A DNA stretch of 28,330 bases from an uncultured Prevotella sp. (GTDB lineage: Bacteria; Bacteroidota; Bacteroidia; Bacteroidales; Bacteroidaceae): positions 1 to 28,330 of the forward strand of contig CALCHM010000167.1 in the NCBI GenBank assembly GCA_937901345.1, given 5' to 3'. Shown one piece after another: positions 7,005 through 14,980 of this stretch (positions are counted from its first letter, which is position 1; every line of letters begins with the position of its first letter). The position numbers and the translations under genes were made by a program. Under the pieces are notes generated by a model that worked only from the letters and a program-made list of their open reading frames with translations, was not told the origin of the DNA and made no database searches.

Positions 7005-7955
7005 ATGAAACGCAGATCATTTTTCGTGGCAACAGCCTTATTCGTTGCCTCCGCTGCTTTTGCCACCGAACAAAGCGATACACTCGTTGTGAAAAATCCT
7101 TCAGAAGTCACTGTTGTCAACAACGATAGCAGTTGCGTCATTACGATACAGGGTAAAAACGGGAATCCAGAATTTTCATACCGACAAATTATTCCGCTCA
7201 CTAAGGATGCTCCCACACTCATCAATGAGAGCAACACGGAATGGAACTTCAAAATGCCGTTCTTTAGCACTTCTAAAAAGGAGAGCACGCAGGGAAATGT
7301 TACCATTTCCAGCATGACAAAATCACACGTCAAAAAGCACCGATGGGAAAACGGGTCTCCACAGTTGAACGTTGGACTCGGACTGTTTGGCATCGGTTAT
7401 GTTGCCAGCCTTAACACACCTCAGGGCATGCACACGGAAATGTTTGACTCGTATGAGTTCTTGGGTCCCCGCTTGATGTTCATGTACCAACCGCGCATGA
7501 GTCGCTTCTCTTACGGTATCGGGGTAGGTACGAATTGGAAGAACTTCCGCATGACGGATGACGTACGCTTTAGTCGCGAATCCAATGGGAATACCGTTTT
7601 GAAAGGTTATCCAGAGGGCGCGCATATAGGTTTTTCACGCGCCAAGGTGTTTAGTTGGACCGTACCCTTTGAGGTGAAATACTATTTGACAGATAAAATG
7701 AGCCTTAGCGCTTCCAGCATTGTGAATTTCAATACTTATGCTTCGCTAAAGACACGCTACACCACTCCCGAGGGACAAGGAGTAAAGGAATTGGATACGC
7801 ATCTTCACCAAAATCCTGTAACGGTTGACTTCATGGGGCATGTGAAGTATGGTGCCTTTGGTTTGTACGTGAAGTACAGTCCTTGCAACGTCTTTGAGAG
7901 CGGCAAGGGACCGAAATTCCAATCTTGGTCAACGGGTATCACCTTCGGATGGTAA
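7005..7955 (+). CDS. Outer-membrane beta-barrel protein
   Basis: The 316-residue protein has a signal peptide at 1-20 (ending VASAAFA). Residues about 21-110 form a polar N-terminal region. From about 118 onward there are repeated amphipathic strands (LNVGLGLFGIGYVASL, FSYGIGVGTNW, VPFEVKYYLTDKMSLSA, YGAFGLYVKYSP), and it ends in an aromatic residue (GITFGW), as integral outer-membrane barrels do. It looks like a small eight- to ten-stranded barrel of the porin-like type. It is the last gene of the sigma-factor operon, followed by a terminator hairpin at 7988-8023, and so is a likely target and possibly a sensor in that envelope response (inference). Confidence 0.85.
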   Translation: MKRRSFFVATALFVASAAFATEQSDTLVVKNPSEVTVVNNDSSCVITIQGKNGNPEFSYRQIIPLTKDAPTLINESNTEWNFKMPFFSTSKKESTQGNVTISSMTKSHVKKHRWENGSPQLNVGLGLFGIGYVASLNTPQGMHTEMFDSYEFLGPRLMFMYQPRMSRFSYGIGVGTNWKNFRMTDDVRFSRESNGNTVLKGYPEGAHIGFSRAKVFSWTVPFEVKYYLTDKMSLSASSIVNFNTYASLKTRYTTPEGQGVKELDTHLHQNPVTVDFMGHVKYGAFGLYVKYSPCNVFESGKGPKFQSWSTGITFGW

Positions 7956-7987
7956 ACAAGAGGTTCCCATTCCCCTTTATTAAATTC

Positions 7988-8030
7988 ACCAGCACCTTTC
8001 TCGTCAATGAGGGAGGTGCTGGTCTCTTTC
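7988..8030 (+). terminator. Terminator after the sigma-factor operon
   Basis: The perfect arms ACCAGCACCT (7988-7997) and AGGTGCTGGT (8014-8023) enclose a 16-nt loop and are followed by ctcttt. The position 33 bp after the barrel gene fits a Rho-independent terminator, though the T-tract is short. Confidence 0.75.
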
Positions 8031-8050
8031 AAAGTTAAAGTAATGTTCGC

Positions 8051-8081
8051 TTTGAAATTTGCCTAGAAAGTAGTACTTTTG
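8051..8081 (+). promoter_or_regulatory. Predicted trpS promoter
   Basis: TTTG at 8051-8054, 19-nt spacer, TACTTTTG at 8074-8081: an exact match to the Bacteroides consensus TTTG-N19-TAnnTTTG. The leader to the ATG at 8150 is about 60 nt. Confidence 0.85.
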
Positions 8082-8149
8082 CACACTCATTAGCAACGTT
8101 TTTCCCGTAAGGATAACGTATTGTGTTCAAGAAAATAATTCACATCGAT

Positions 8150-9244
8150 ATGGCAAACGAAAAGATTATACTCACGGGTGACCGCCCAACAGGTCGCCTA
8201 CATATTGGTCACTATGTTGGTTCTCTCCGTCGCAGAGTTGAACTTCAGAATGAGGGTGACTTCAAGAAAATGTTCGTATTTATCGCCGACGCTCAGGCGC
8301 TCACCGACAATATCGACAATCCCGAAAAGGTGCGTCAGAATGTAATCGAAGTGGCGCTCGACTATTTAGCTTGCGGATTGGATCCCGAAAAGGTGACAAT
8401 CTTCATTCAAAGTCAGATTCCTGAACTCTGCGAACTCTCGTTCTATTTCATGGACCTCGTAAGTGTGAGTCGCCTGCAGCGCAATCCTACGGTGAAGACA
8501 GAGATTGCGATGCGCGGATTTGAAAGTTCTATTCCCGTAGGTTTCTTCACTTACCCCGTATCTCAAGCAGCCGACATTGCAGCTTTCCGTGCAACAACGG
8601 TTCCCGCAGGTGAAGACCAACGCCCCATGATTGAACAGGCTACCGAAATCGTACGCCGCTTTAACCACATCTATGGCGATACACTCGTTGAACCGCAGAT
8701 TATGTTGCCTAACAATGCCGCTTGCCTCCGTCTTCCTGGTACTGACGGTAAGGCAAAAATGTCAAAGTCATTAGGCAACTGCATTTACCTTTCAGAAACA
8801 GCAGACGAAATGCGCAAGAAGGTTATGTCGATGTATACCGATCCCTTACACGTAAACGTAAGTGATCCTGGTCACGTTGAAGGTAACGCTGTGTTCACCT
8901 ATTTGGATGCGTTCTGCACCGACGAACACTTTGAACGCTATTGGAAAGACTACGCTAACCTTGATGAACTCAAGGAACACTATACACGTGGCGGACTCGG
9001 CGACGTGAAGTGCAAGCGCTTCCTCGAAAGTATTCTTAACGAAACACTCGAACCCATTCGTCAGCGCCGCTTAGAGTTCCAAAAGGACATCCCTGCCATT
9101 TACGATATGCTCAAACGCGGATGTGAAGATGCGCGTGAGGTTGCTGCCGCAACTCTTGACGATGTGCGCCGCGCCATGAAGATTAACTATTTTGATGATG
9201 CAGAACTTATCGCAGAACAAGTAAAGCGCTTTTCTGGACAATAA
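8150..9244 (+). CDS. trpS: Tryptophanyl-tRNA synthetase
   Basis: This enzyme charges tRNA-Trp with tryptophan using ATP in the cytoplasm. It has 364 residues from the ATG at 8150 (MANEKIILTGDRPTG); an in-frame GTG at 8123 would add nine residues and is less likely. The class I signature PTGRLHIGHY contains HIGH at 18-21. KMSKS is at 203-207 in GKAKMSKSLGN. The motif FIADAQALTDN (44-54) and the stretch TVPAGEDQRPMIEQATEI are typical of bacterial TrpRS. The length is slightly above the usual 330-340 residues, through an extended C-terminal tail. It is monocistronic: consensus promoter upstream, rpmH promoter downstream. Confidence 0.97.
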   Translation: MANEKIILTGDRPTGRLHIGHYVGSLRRRVELQNEGDFKKMFVFIADAQALTDNIDNPEKVRQNVIEVALDYLACGLDPEKVTIFIQSQIPELCELSFYFMDLVSVSRLQRNPTVKTEIAMRGFESSIPVGFFTYPVSQAADIAAFRATTVPAGEDQRPMIEQATEIVRRFNHIYGDTLVEPQIMLPNNAACLRLPGTDGKAKMSKSLGNCIYLSETADEMRKKVMSMYTDPLHVNVSDPGHVEGNAVFTYLDAFCTDEHFERYWKDYANLDELKEHYTRGGLGDVKCKRFLESILNETLEPIRQRRLEFQKDIPAIYDMLKRGCEDAREVAAATLDDVRRAMKINYFDDAELIAEQVKRFSGQ

Positions 9245-9370
9245 GTTTTGTGATGACTATTCGTGGTCAATGATTAACGAATAATTATCCTCTGATTTTT
9301 GTGAGAAGGTAACAACAAGCAGTAGCGCATTGCCTGTTAACCTTTGATAACTAAAAAAGAGCAAGAATAT

Positions 9371-9401
9371 TTTGCAGAGTTAAAAAATATTTCTAACTTT
9401 G
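9371..9401 (+). promoter_or_regulatory. Predicted rpmH promoter
   Basis: TTTG at 9371-9374, 19 nt, TAACTTTG at 9394-9401, matching the Bacteroides consensus exactly. The ATG of rpmH follows 50 nt downstream. Confidence 0.85.
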
Positions 9402-9450
9402 CACCCCGAAAACCCACAACCCTTGATTAACAAGAAAATAATATAAGACA

Positions 9451-9609
9451 ATGAAAAGAACATTCCAACCTCACAACCGCAAGAGAAACAACAAGCATGG
9501 TTTCCGTCAGCGCATGCTGACAGCAAATGGTCGTCGCGTATTGGCTGCTCGCCGCGCAAAGGGCCGCAAAAAGTTGACCGTATCTGACGAAGTTCACGGC
9601 AAGAAGTAA
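9451..9609 (+). CDS. rpmH: 50S ribosomal protein bL34
   Basis: Translating from the ATG at 9451 gives 52 residues beginning MKRTFQPHNRKRNNKHGFR, followed by RMLTANGRRVLAARRAKGRKKL. This is the diagnostic bL34 sequence, extremely basic, and the last ten residues (TVSDEVHGKK) are a slightly extended tail. bL34 binds 23S rRNA domain III in the large subunit. Here rpmH is not next to rnpA or dnaA as in many bacteria; it has its own consensus promoter and a strong terminator and so is monocistronic. Confidence 0.97.
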   Translation: MKRTFQPHNRKRNNKHGFRQRMLTANGRRVLAARRAKGRKKLTVSDEVHGKK

Positions 9610-9656
9610 ATCTCTGCGTAGTCGAGAGACTACATGCGACGAGGTTTAAAGCATAG

Positions 9657-9707
9657 TGAGAGAAGTAGGTTTTTCTTAGAAATCTTACTTCTCTCATTTT
9701 TTTATTT
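9657..9707 (+). terminator. Strong Rho-independent terminator after rpmH
   Basis: The arms TGAGAGAAGTA (9657-9667) and TACTTCTCTCA (9686-9696) are perfect complements and are followed at once by a run of seven T (9697-9703). The -7 box of the next gene sits directly behind it at 9708-9715. Confidence 0.9.
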
Positions 9708-9715
9708 TAACTTTG
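9708..9715 (+). promoter_or_regulatory. Possible -7 box for the PASTA/rluD/ddl operon
   Basis: TAACTTTG at 9708-9715 is identical to the -7 boxes of rpmH, exbB and the PstS-like gene, and lies 40 nt before the ATG at 9755. No good TTG lies 19-21 nt upstream because that space is taken by the terminator stem, so this is only a partial match. Confidence 0.5.
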
Positions 9716-9754
9716 CCAAAGGTGAAAAATAGATAAGAATCCTAATTGTTGGCT

Positions 9755-10378
9755 ATGAACTTTAGAAAACTGCTCAAAAAAATTAAAAGACCTGTTGTTT
9801 GGGGAAATATCCTTGGTCTCGTGGTGTTTATTACCGCTTTTATAACAGGTGTGATGATATTTATCAGCAATTACACACGGCATGGTGAAAGCATAGAGGT
9901 TCCTGATTTGCGCGGTTTGAAACCAGAAGCGGCGATGATGCGTTTGGAGGCGTTGGGACTATCAGGTGTGGTTACGGACACTGGATATGTTACGACAAAA
10001 CCACCTTATACGCTATTAGAGCAGTCTATTGCTCCAGGCAAACATGTGAAGATTGGTCGTACGCTCACTTTCACAATTAATGGTAATGGTGCTCGACCTG
10101 TGTTAATCCCTGATTTGGCTAATAATACATCAGTTCGTGAAGCAGAAGCGCGTTTGCGCACCTTAGGTTTTACTCAAATCAAGTATAAATATATTGATGG
10201 TGATCCCGACTGGGTCTATTCAATATTAGTGAAGGGTAAAGAAGTATATAAAAATCAACGAGTCTCAATCGATCAACCCGTTACGCTTGTAGTAGGTAAG
10301 AGTGAAACTCTCGAGGATGTTGATTTTGAAGAGGAGAAACTTTCCAACCTCTTTTATGAATTGGTTGATTCGATTTAA
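9755..10378 (+). CDS. Membrane-anchored PASTA-domain protein
   Basis: The protein has 207 residues from the ATG at 9755. A basic N-terminus (KLLKKIKRP) precedes one membrane segment (about 17-38). Two PASTA domains follow in the periplasm: about 47-109 (IEVPDLRGLKPEAAMMRLEALGL) and about 115-182 (VLIPDLANNTSVREAEARLRTLGF). The C-terminal 25 residues are acidic. PASTA domains bind peptidoglycan or beta-lactams in kinases and PBP2x, but here there is no kinase or transpeptidase domain. The gene is 8 nt from the rluD-like gene and two genes from ddl; linkage to D-Ala-D-Ala ligase supports a peptidoglycan-related role (inference). Confidence 0.92.
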   Translation: MNFRKLLKKIKRPVVWGNILGLVVFITAFITGVMIFISNYTRHGESIEVPDLRGLKPEAAMMRLEALGLSGVVTDTGYVTTKPPYTLLEQSIAPGKHVKIGRTLTFTINGNGARPVLIPDLANNTSVREAEARLRTLGFTQIKYKYIDGDPDWVYSILVKGKEVYKNQRVSIDQPVTLVVGKSETLEDVDFEEEKLSNLFYELVDSI

Positions 10379-10386
10379 ATAATGTT

Positions 10387-11484
10387 ATGAACCTTCTTAA
10401 AGACGAAGATATATTGCCTGAAGCGCCCCTTCTTAGCGATGACGAAGGAGATGATGAGGGCGAAAACGGAGGACTTTATGAGCATTTCCGTGCTGTAGCA
10501 GACAAAGGGCAAGAATTGTTGCGCATTGATAAGTTTTTGATGAACTTAATGCCTGACACATCACGCAATCGTATTCAAGCCGCGGCGAAATCTGGATTTA
10601 TCCACGTTAATGGCACTCCCGTCAAGAGTAATTATCGTGTAAAACCTAACGATGTTGTCACGCTTTTGCTTGATCGCCCTCGTTATGAAAACCTCATCCT
10701 TCCTGAGAACATCCCCTTAGAGGTGGTGTATGAAGATGATGATATACTAGTTATAAACAAACCCGCTGGTCTTGTTGTGCATCCAGGTTGTGGTAACTAC
10801 ACAGGTACGCTTGTCAACGCTATTGCCTGGCACTTGCGAGACAATCCCAATTATGACCCCAATGATCCAGGTGTTGGACTCATTCACCGTATTGATAAGG
10901 ATACTTCGGGTTTACTCGTCGTTGCAAAAACTCCTGATGCAAAAACGCATCTCGGTTGGCAATTTTTTAATAAGACCACGCGCCGACTCTATAACGCTCT
11001 CGTGTGGAGTAATTTTCAGGAAAACGAAGGTCGTATCGAAGGCAATATAGCTCGCCATCCTAAGGACCGCATGCAAATGGCGGTGTTCCCTCCTGATTCA
11101 GAAATCGGAAAGCATGCAGTTACTCATTACCGCGTGATGGAGCGTTTTGGTTATGTCACCCTCGTTGAGTGTCGATTGGAAACAGGACGCACGCATCAAA
11201 TCCGAGCGCACATGAAACATATTGGACATCCCTTGTTTTGCGACGAGCGTTATGGCGGTGACCAAATTCTTCGAGGTACGCAGAGTTCCACTTACAACAG
11301 TTTTATCCGCAATTGTTTCGCCGTCTGTCCGCGTCAAGCTTTGCATGCCAAGACGCTTGGATTCAAACATCCTAGAACGGGCGAAGAGATGGACTTCAGC
11401 GCTCCACTGCCTCCCGATATGACCGCGCTCCTTGAAAAATGGCGTACTTATACTGCAGGAGCATTAGGACGTACAGATTTATAG
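10387..11484 (+). CDS. rluD: RluA-family 23S rRNA pseudouridine synthase
   Basis: This 365-residue RluA/RluD-type enzyme converts specific uridines of 23S rRNA to pseudouridine. It begins with a 40-residue acidic extension (LLSDDEGDDEGENG), then an S4 RNA-binding domain (about 43-95). The catalytic domain contains INKPAGLVVHPGCGN (123-137) and the active-site motif HRIDKDTSG (167-175), with catalytic D170. The motif LETGRTHQIRAHMKHIGHP is also typical. I use rluD because this is the S4-containing form, but RluC-like specificity cannot be excluded from sequence alone. It lies between the PASTA gene and ddl with gaps of 8 and 9 nt, so the genes are cotranscribed. Confidence 0.93.
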   Translation: MNLLKDEDILPEAPLLSDDEGDDEGENGGLYEHFRAVADKGQELLRIDKFLMNLMPDTSRNRIQAAAKSGFIHVNGTPVKSNYRVKPNDVVTLLLDRPRYENLILPENIPLEVVYEDDDILVINKPAGLVVHPGCGNYTGTLVNAIAWHLRDNPNYDPNDPGVGLIHRIDKDTSGLLVVAKTPDAKTHLGWQFFNKTTRRLYNALVWSNFQENEGRIEGNIARHPKDRMQMAVFPPDSEIGKHAVTHYRVMERFGYVTLVECRLETGRTHQIRAHMKHIGHPLFCDERYGGDQILRGTQSSTYNSFIRNCFAVCPRQALHAKTLGFKHPRTGEEMDFSAPLPPDMTALLEKWRTYTAGALGRTDL

Positions 11485-11493
11485 ACACATTTT

Positions 11494-12483
11494 ATGAAGA
11501 AAAATATAGCAATCGTAGCAGGTGGCGATTCTTCAGAATACGGAGTTTCGTTACGCAGTGCTGAAGGGATTCTGTCCTTTATGGATAAGGAAAAATTCAA
11601 TCCCATTGTCGTAGAACTTCGTGGCACATCGTGGTATGCACTTTATGAAGGTGAGCGCCTGCCCATCGACCGCTCCGACTTCTCATTCACCACGCCATTA
11701 GGTAAATTCTCTTTTGACTTCGCTTATATCACGATTCACGGTACACCCGGTGAGAATGGAATTCTACAAGGTTATTTCGACCTTATCGGAATGCCCTATT
11801 CTACGAGTGGAGTTTTTGTAGAAGCGCTTACGTTCAATAAATTTGCCCTCAACAACTACCTTCGTGCCTTCCCACAAATCAATGTGAGCGATAGTTACGT
11901 CGTGAGAAAGGGAATTGAGCGTCCCACAGATGCCGCAATCATTCAGCGCTTGGGACTTCCCTGCTTTGTAAAACCCAATGCTGGCGGCAGTAGTTTTGGG
12001 GTGACAAAGGTAAAGACCGAAGCGGATCTTGCTCCCGCAATTGCAAAAGCCATGGAAGAGAGCGATGAAGTGATGATTGAGAAACTCATGGTGGGCACCG
12101 AAATTACTTGTGGTTGCTACAAGCGTAAGGATGGCGAAGTCGTAACTTTCCCCATAACGGAAGTGGTGACGACTCAAGAGTTCTTTGACTACGATGCCAA
12201 ATATAATGGCAAGGTTGAAGAAATTACACCCGCTCGAATTGCCCCCTCAACAGCTGAACGCGTGAGTAACATGACCAAATTTATTTATCGTGCGCTCGAC
12301 TGCTTTGGCATCATTCGCATTGACTACATCCTTTCAGGTGCTCCTGGCGAAGAAACAATAAACCTCCTTGAAGTTAACACCACACCAGGCATGACTGCTA
12401 CGAGTTTCATCCCTCAGCAAGTGCGTGCGGCAGGTTTGAATATTAAGGATGTTCTTGCCGACATTATAGAAAGCAAAATATAG
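11494..12483 (+). CDS. ddl: D-alanine--D-alanine ligase
   Basis: This 329-residue ATP-grasp enzyme joins two D-alanines for the peptidoglycan stem peptide. The diagnostic signatures are both present: HGTPGENG (82-89) and LLEVNTTPGMT (291-301). E15 in GDSSEYGVS occupies the position of the catalytic N-terminal glutamate. The ATP-binding lysine region is CFVKPNAGGSSFGV (157-170), and the omega-loop motif FDYDAKY (231-237) looks like an ordinary D-Ala-D-Ala ligase, not a D-Ala-D-Lac vancomycin-resistance type. It is the third gene of the PASTA-rluD-ddl-acyltransferase operon. Confidence 0.96.
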   Translation: MKKNIAIVAGGDSSEYGVSLRSAEGILSFMDKEKFNPIVVELRGTSWYALYEGERLPIDRSDFSFTTPLGKFSFDFAYITIHGTPGENGILQGYFDLIGMPYSTSGVFVEALTFNKFALNNYLRAFPQINVSDSYVVRKGIERPTDAAIIQRLGLPCFVKPNAGGSSFGVTKVKTEADLAPAIAKAMEESDEVMIEKLMVGTEITCGCYKRKDGEVVTFPITEVVTTQEFFDYDAKYNGKVEEITPARIAPSTAERVSNMTKFIYRALDCFGIIRIDYILSGAPGEETINLLEVNTTPGMTATSFIPQQVRAAGLNIKDVLADIIESKI

Positions 12484-12491
12484 GATTCACT

Positions 12492-12505
12492 CGAGTTCAA
12501 ACTCG
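12492..12505. repeat. 14-bp palindrome between ddl and the acyltransferase gene
   Basis: CGAGTTCAAACTCG at 12492-12505 has 6-bp arms and a 2-nt centre, in the 42-nt gap of the operon. It is too tight for a good RNA hairpin and has no T-run. It may be a processing or protein-binding site, or chance. Confidence 0.4.
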
Positions 12506-12525
12506 TCAAACTTCCCTCTCCCCCT

Positions 12526-13677
12526 ATGAAAATCCCTGCAGAATTTGATAACATACGCCCTTACGCTCCCGAGGAACTTCCTGAAGTGTTTGAACGTCTT
12601 TTAGAGGACAAGTATATTAAAAGACTTATCAAGAAGACGCTTCCCTTCATTCCTTATAGTCTTGTCAAGAAGTATGTCAAGTCGTGCAAGACCAATCTTG
12701 AATTTCAAATCAAGATTATCAAACCCATCGTGATTTTAAGTTGGTTGACTGCTACCAAAGGTTGTACCCTAGACGCAGCAGCAATTCCCAACCGCCAGGG
12801 CCGCTATACTTTTGTTTCGAACCATCGTGACATCGTTCTTGACTCTGCTTACCTCAGTTGCCTCTTGGTAAAGAATGGTTATGAAACAACGGTAGAAATT
12901 GCGATTGGCGATAACTTGCTCATCAAACCCTGGATTAAAGATATTGTTAGGGTAAACAAGGCATTCATCGTGCAGCGCTCGCTCTCAATGCGTGAAATGT
13001 TAGAGGCCAGCAAGACGATGAGTCGTTACATGCACTTCGCTGTAACCGAAAAGCGTGAGCACTTATGGATAGCACAACGCGAAGGACGTGCAAAAGACTC
13101 TAACGACCGCACACAAGAATCAGTTCTTAAGATGCTGGCACTAGGCAAGGACGGCAACGTTATTGACAGTCTGAAGGAGTTGAATATCGTGCCCCTTACC
13201 ATTTCGTATGAGTATGACCCCTGCGACTATCTTAAGGCGCAAGAATTCCAGCAGAAACGTGATGACAAGACATTCAAGAAGTCGAAAGCCGATGACATGA
13301 AGAACATGGCAACGGGTATTAAGGGACAAAAGGGACGTGTGCACTACGCTTGTGCACCTTGTATCAACACTTGGATTGACGAACTTGCCGATTTGCCCAA
13401 GAATGAAATCTTCCCTGAAATCGCACGTCGCATGGACCGCGAGATTCACAGTCGTTACCGCATTTATCCAGGCAATTATGTTGCTGCCGACCTTCTTGAG
13501 GGTTCTAACAAGTATGCTGCAAATTACACGGCTAAGGATAAGGCAAAGTTTGAACGCTATCTTCAGAGTCGCATTGACCTTGTCGAACTTCCCAACAAAG
13601 ACGTGCCCTTCTTGCGCGAATGTATCTTAAAGATGTATGCCAACCCGCTTTATAACCTTGAAGCGGCGAAGCGTTAG
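12526..13677 (+). CDS. Glycerol-phosphate acyltransferase-like protein (PlsC/PlsB family)
   Basis: The 383-residue protein has the acyltransferase block I motif as NHRDIVLD (99-106) and a block III-like REGRAKDSNDRTQ (185-197), followed by IVPLTISYEYDP resembling block IV. Together these place it in the 1-acyl-glycerol-3-phosphate acyltransferase superfamily, which moves fatty acyl groups to lysophospholipids or related acceptors at the inner membrane. Block I has H100 and D106 six residues apart (HX5D) instead of the usual HX4D; D102 is another acidic residue nearby. It is longer than PlsC (about 240 residues), with a helical N-terminal 90 residues and a charged C-terminal third. It is the last gene of the operon with ddl; the acceptor substrate is unknown. 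Confidence 0.85.
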   Translation: MKIPAEFDNIRPYAPEELPEVFERLLEDKYIKRLIKKTLPFIPYSLVKKYVKSCKTNLEFQIKIIKPIVILSWLTATKGCTLDAAAIPNRQGRYTFVSNHRDIVLDSAYLSCLLVKNGYETTVEIAIGDNLLIKPWIKDIVRVNKAFIVQRSLSMREMLEASKTMSRYMHFAVTEKREHLWIAQREGRAKDSNDRTQESVLKMLALGKDGNVIDSLKELNIVPLTISYEYDPCDYLKAQEFQQKRDDKTFKKSKADDMKNMATGIKGQKGRVHYACAPCINTWIDELADLPKNEIFPEIARRMDREIHSRYRIYPGNYVAADLLEGSNKYAANYTAKDKAKFERYLQSRIDLVELPNKDVPFLRECILKMYANPLYNLEAAKR

Positions 13678-13681
13678 CGTT

Positions 13682-13768
13682 AACGGATTACAATCAACCG
13701 TCAACGGACTACAGACAACAGCCAACGGACACCGTTCGGATTACGATTGTTGACTGTAGTCCGTTTCT
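13682..13768 (+). terminator. Nested-repeat hairpin, terminator candidate
   Basis: The 17-nt arms at 13703-13719 and 13749-13765 (AACGGACTACAGACAAC against GTTGACTGTAGTCCGTT) pair with one mismatch. Inside the loop a smaller hairpin AACGG-aca-CCGTT lies at 13724-13736. The 5' side is built of direct repeats of about 21 bp (aacggattacaatcaac, aacggactacagacaac, aacggacac). A short T-rich tail follows (tttcttg). It sits 25 nt after the acyltransferase gene, where a terminator is expected. Confidence 0.65.
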
Positions 13769-13803
13769 TGCATAATTATCAGTCTTCATAAGCATCTTGT
13801 AAT

Positions 13804-14805
13804 ATGAAAAAACTTCTTTACCTCATCATACTTCTCCTTACTCCTTCCCTGCTGCCTGCGCAAACCTTTAAAGTGAACACGCTGCGACTTGAAGCGCGCG
13901 GAGATTATCAGCGCTTCCACGACGATGGTTCAAAGGTGGATGCCGAGTCGGGATTTAAAGGCAAATTTCTGAACATCCGCTTCGACGGGCATATAGGTGA
14001 ACACTTCTCGTACTCTTACCGACAGCGCCTTAATAAGCCGCACAAGGATATGAGTTTTTTTGATGCCACCGACTGGCTTTACCTCACTTACACGAAAGAA
14101 CGTTGGAGTTTTTCGGGAGGTAAGCAGGTGATTGGTATTGGCGGTTTTGAATACGACCTCGCACCGATTGATGTTTACTTCTTCTCGGGGTTTTGCTCTA
14201 ACGTGACGTCTTATGCTTTCGGGGCAAGCGTGGCCTACGCGCTTTCTCCCAAAGACAAATTAACGATGCAAATCTGTGAAAGTCCATTCAGCACCTCCAC
14301 TGATGATATTTATGCTTACAATCTTCTCTGGCAAGGCAAGCATGGTTGTTGGTCAACGCTCTATTCGCTGAACATGGTGGAGTATCTCCCCGGAAAGTTT
14401 ATGAATTACATTGCTCTTGGCAACCGTTTTGATTTCAACAACGTTTCTATCACGCTCGACCTCATGAATCGCACGTCTGAGGGACACGCTTTATTGGGGC
14501 GTGACTTCTCGGTGATGGGTGAAATTGACTGGATGCCTTGTCAGAAGGTCAACCTCTTTGGAAAGTGTACTTACGACGTGAACAAGAGTAAAACGCTTCA
14601 TGATACCTGCGTTCCTCCCGGAACAGAGTTGACGCGCATTGGTGTAGGCGTTGAAGTGTTCCCCCTCAAGGACAATTTGAACGATGTACGCCTACACCTT
14701 GCTGGGCACTACACGCTCGGTGACACTCCTGCTTCTTACGTCATTCAACCTAAGCAACTCATGCTCACCGCTGGCGTGACGTGGAGAATGAACTTTATAA
14801 AATGA
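13804..14805 (+). CDS. OprO/OprP-like outer-membrane porin
   Basis: The 333-residue protein has a signal peptide at about 1-19 (ending LLPAQ). The mature protein consists of alternating amphipathic strands typical of a beta-barrel (LRLEARGDYQRF, FSYSYRQRLNK, WLYLTYTKERWSFSGGKQVIGIGG, VSITLDLMNRT, LMLTAGVTWRMNF). It resembles the short porins of Bacteroidales annotated as phosphate-selective OprO/OprP family, about 100 residues shorter than Pseudomonas OprP. The conserved stretch FFDATDWLYLTYT and the strand carrying GGKQVIGIGGFEYDLAPID are the best marks. Phosphate or polyphosphate specificity is not shown by sequence; the neighbouring phytase-like gene on the same strand makes it plausible. 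No TAnnTTTG promoter is obvious upstream. Confidence 0.8.
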   Translation: MKKLLYLIILLLTPSLLPAQTFKVNTLRLEARGDYQRFHDDGSKVDAESGFKGKFLNIRFDGHIGEHFSYSYRQRLNKPHKDMSFFDATDWLYLTYTKERWSFSGGKQVIGIGGFEYDLAPIDVYFFSGFCSNVTSYAFGASVAYALSPKDKLTMQICESPFSTSTDDIYAYNLLWQGKHGCWSTLYSLNMVEYLPGKFMNYIALGNRFDFNNVSITLDLMNRTSEGHALLGRDFSVMGEIDWMPCQKVNLFGKCTYDVNKSKTLHDTCVPPGTELTRIGVGVEVFPLKDNLNDVRLHLAGHYTLGDTPASYVIQPKQLMLTAGVTWRMNFIK

Positions 14806-14885
14806 GAAACGAACTATGAAAAAGGAGCAATGCTTGCGACTGTTTCGCTCTAATGCGCCTTTGGTGCTAAGAACTCCCTCCGAAT

Positions 14886-14910
14886 AGCGTTCTAATACTG
14901 TTCGAACGCT
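14886..14910 (+). repeat. Small hairpin between porin and phytase-like genes
   Basis: The arms AGCGTTC (14886-14892) and GAACGCT (14904-14910) enclose an 11-nt loop. GTTCTAAT is repeated at 14889 and 14911, 22 bp apart. There is no T-run, so it is not a clear terminator; the function is unknown. Confidence 0.4.
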
Positions 14911-14980
14911 GTTCTAATTCCCTTCAAACGCTTCTTTTCAACCTCCTTTATTATAGTCACACACGGATTCACTTTTCATT

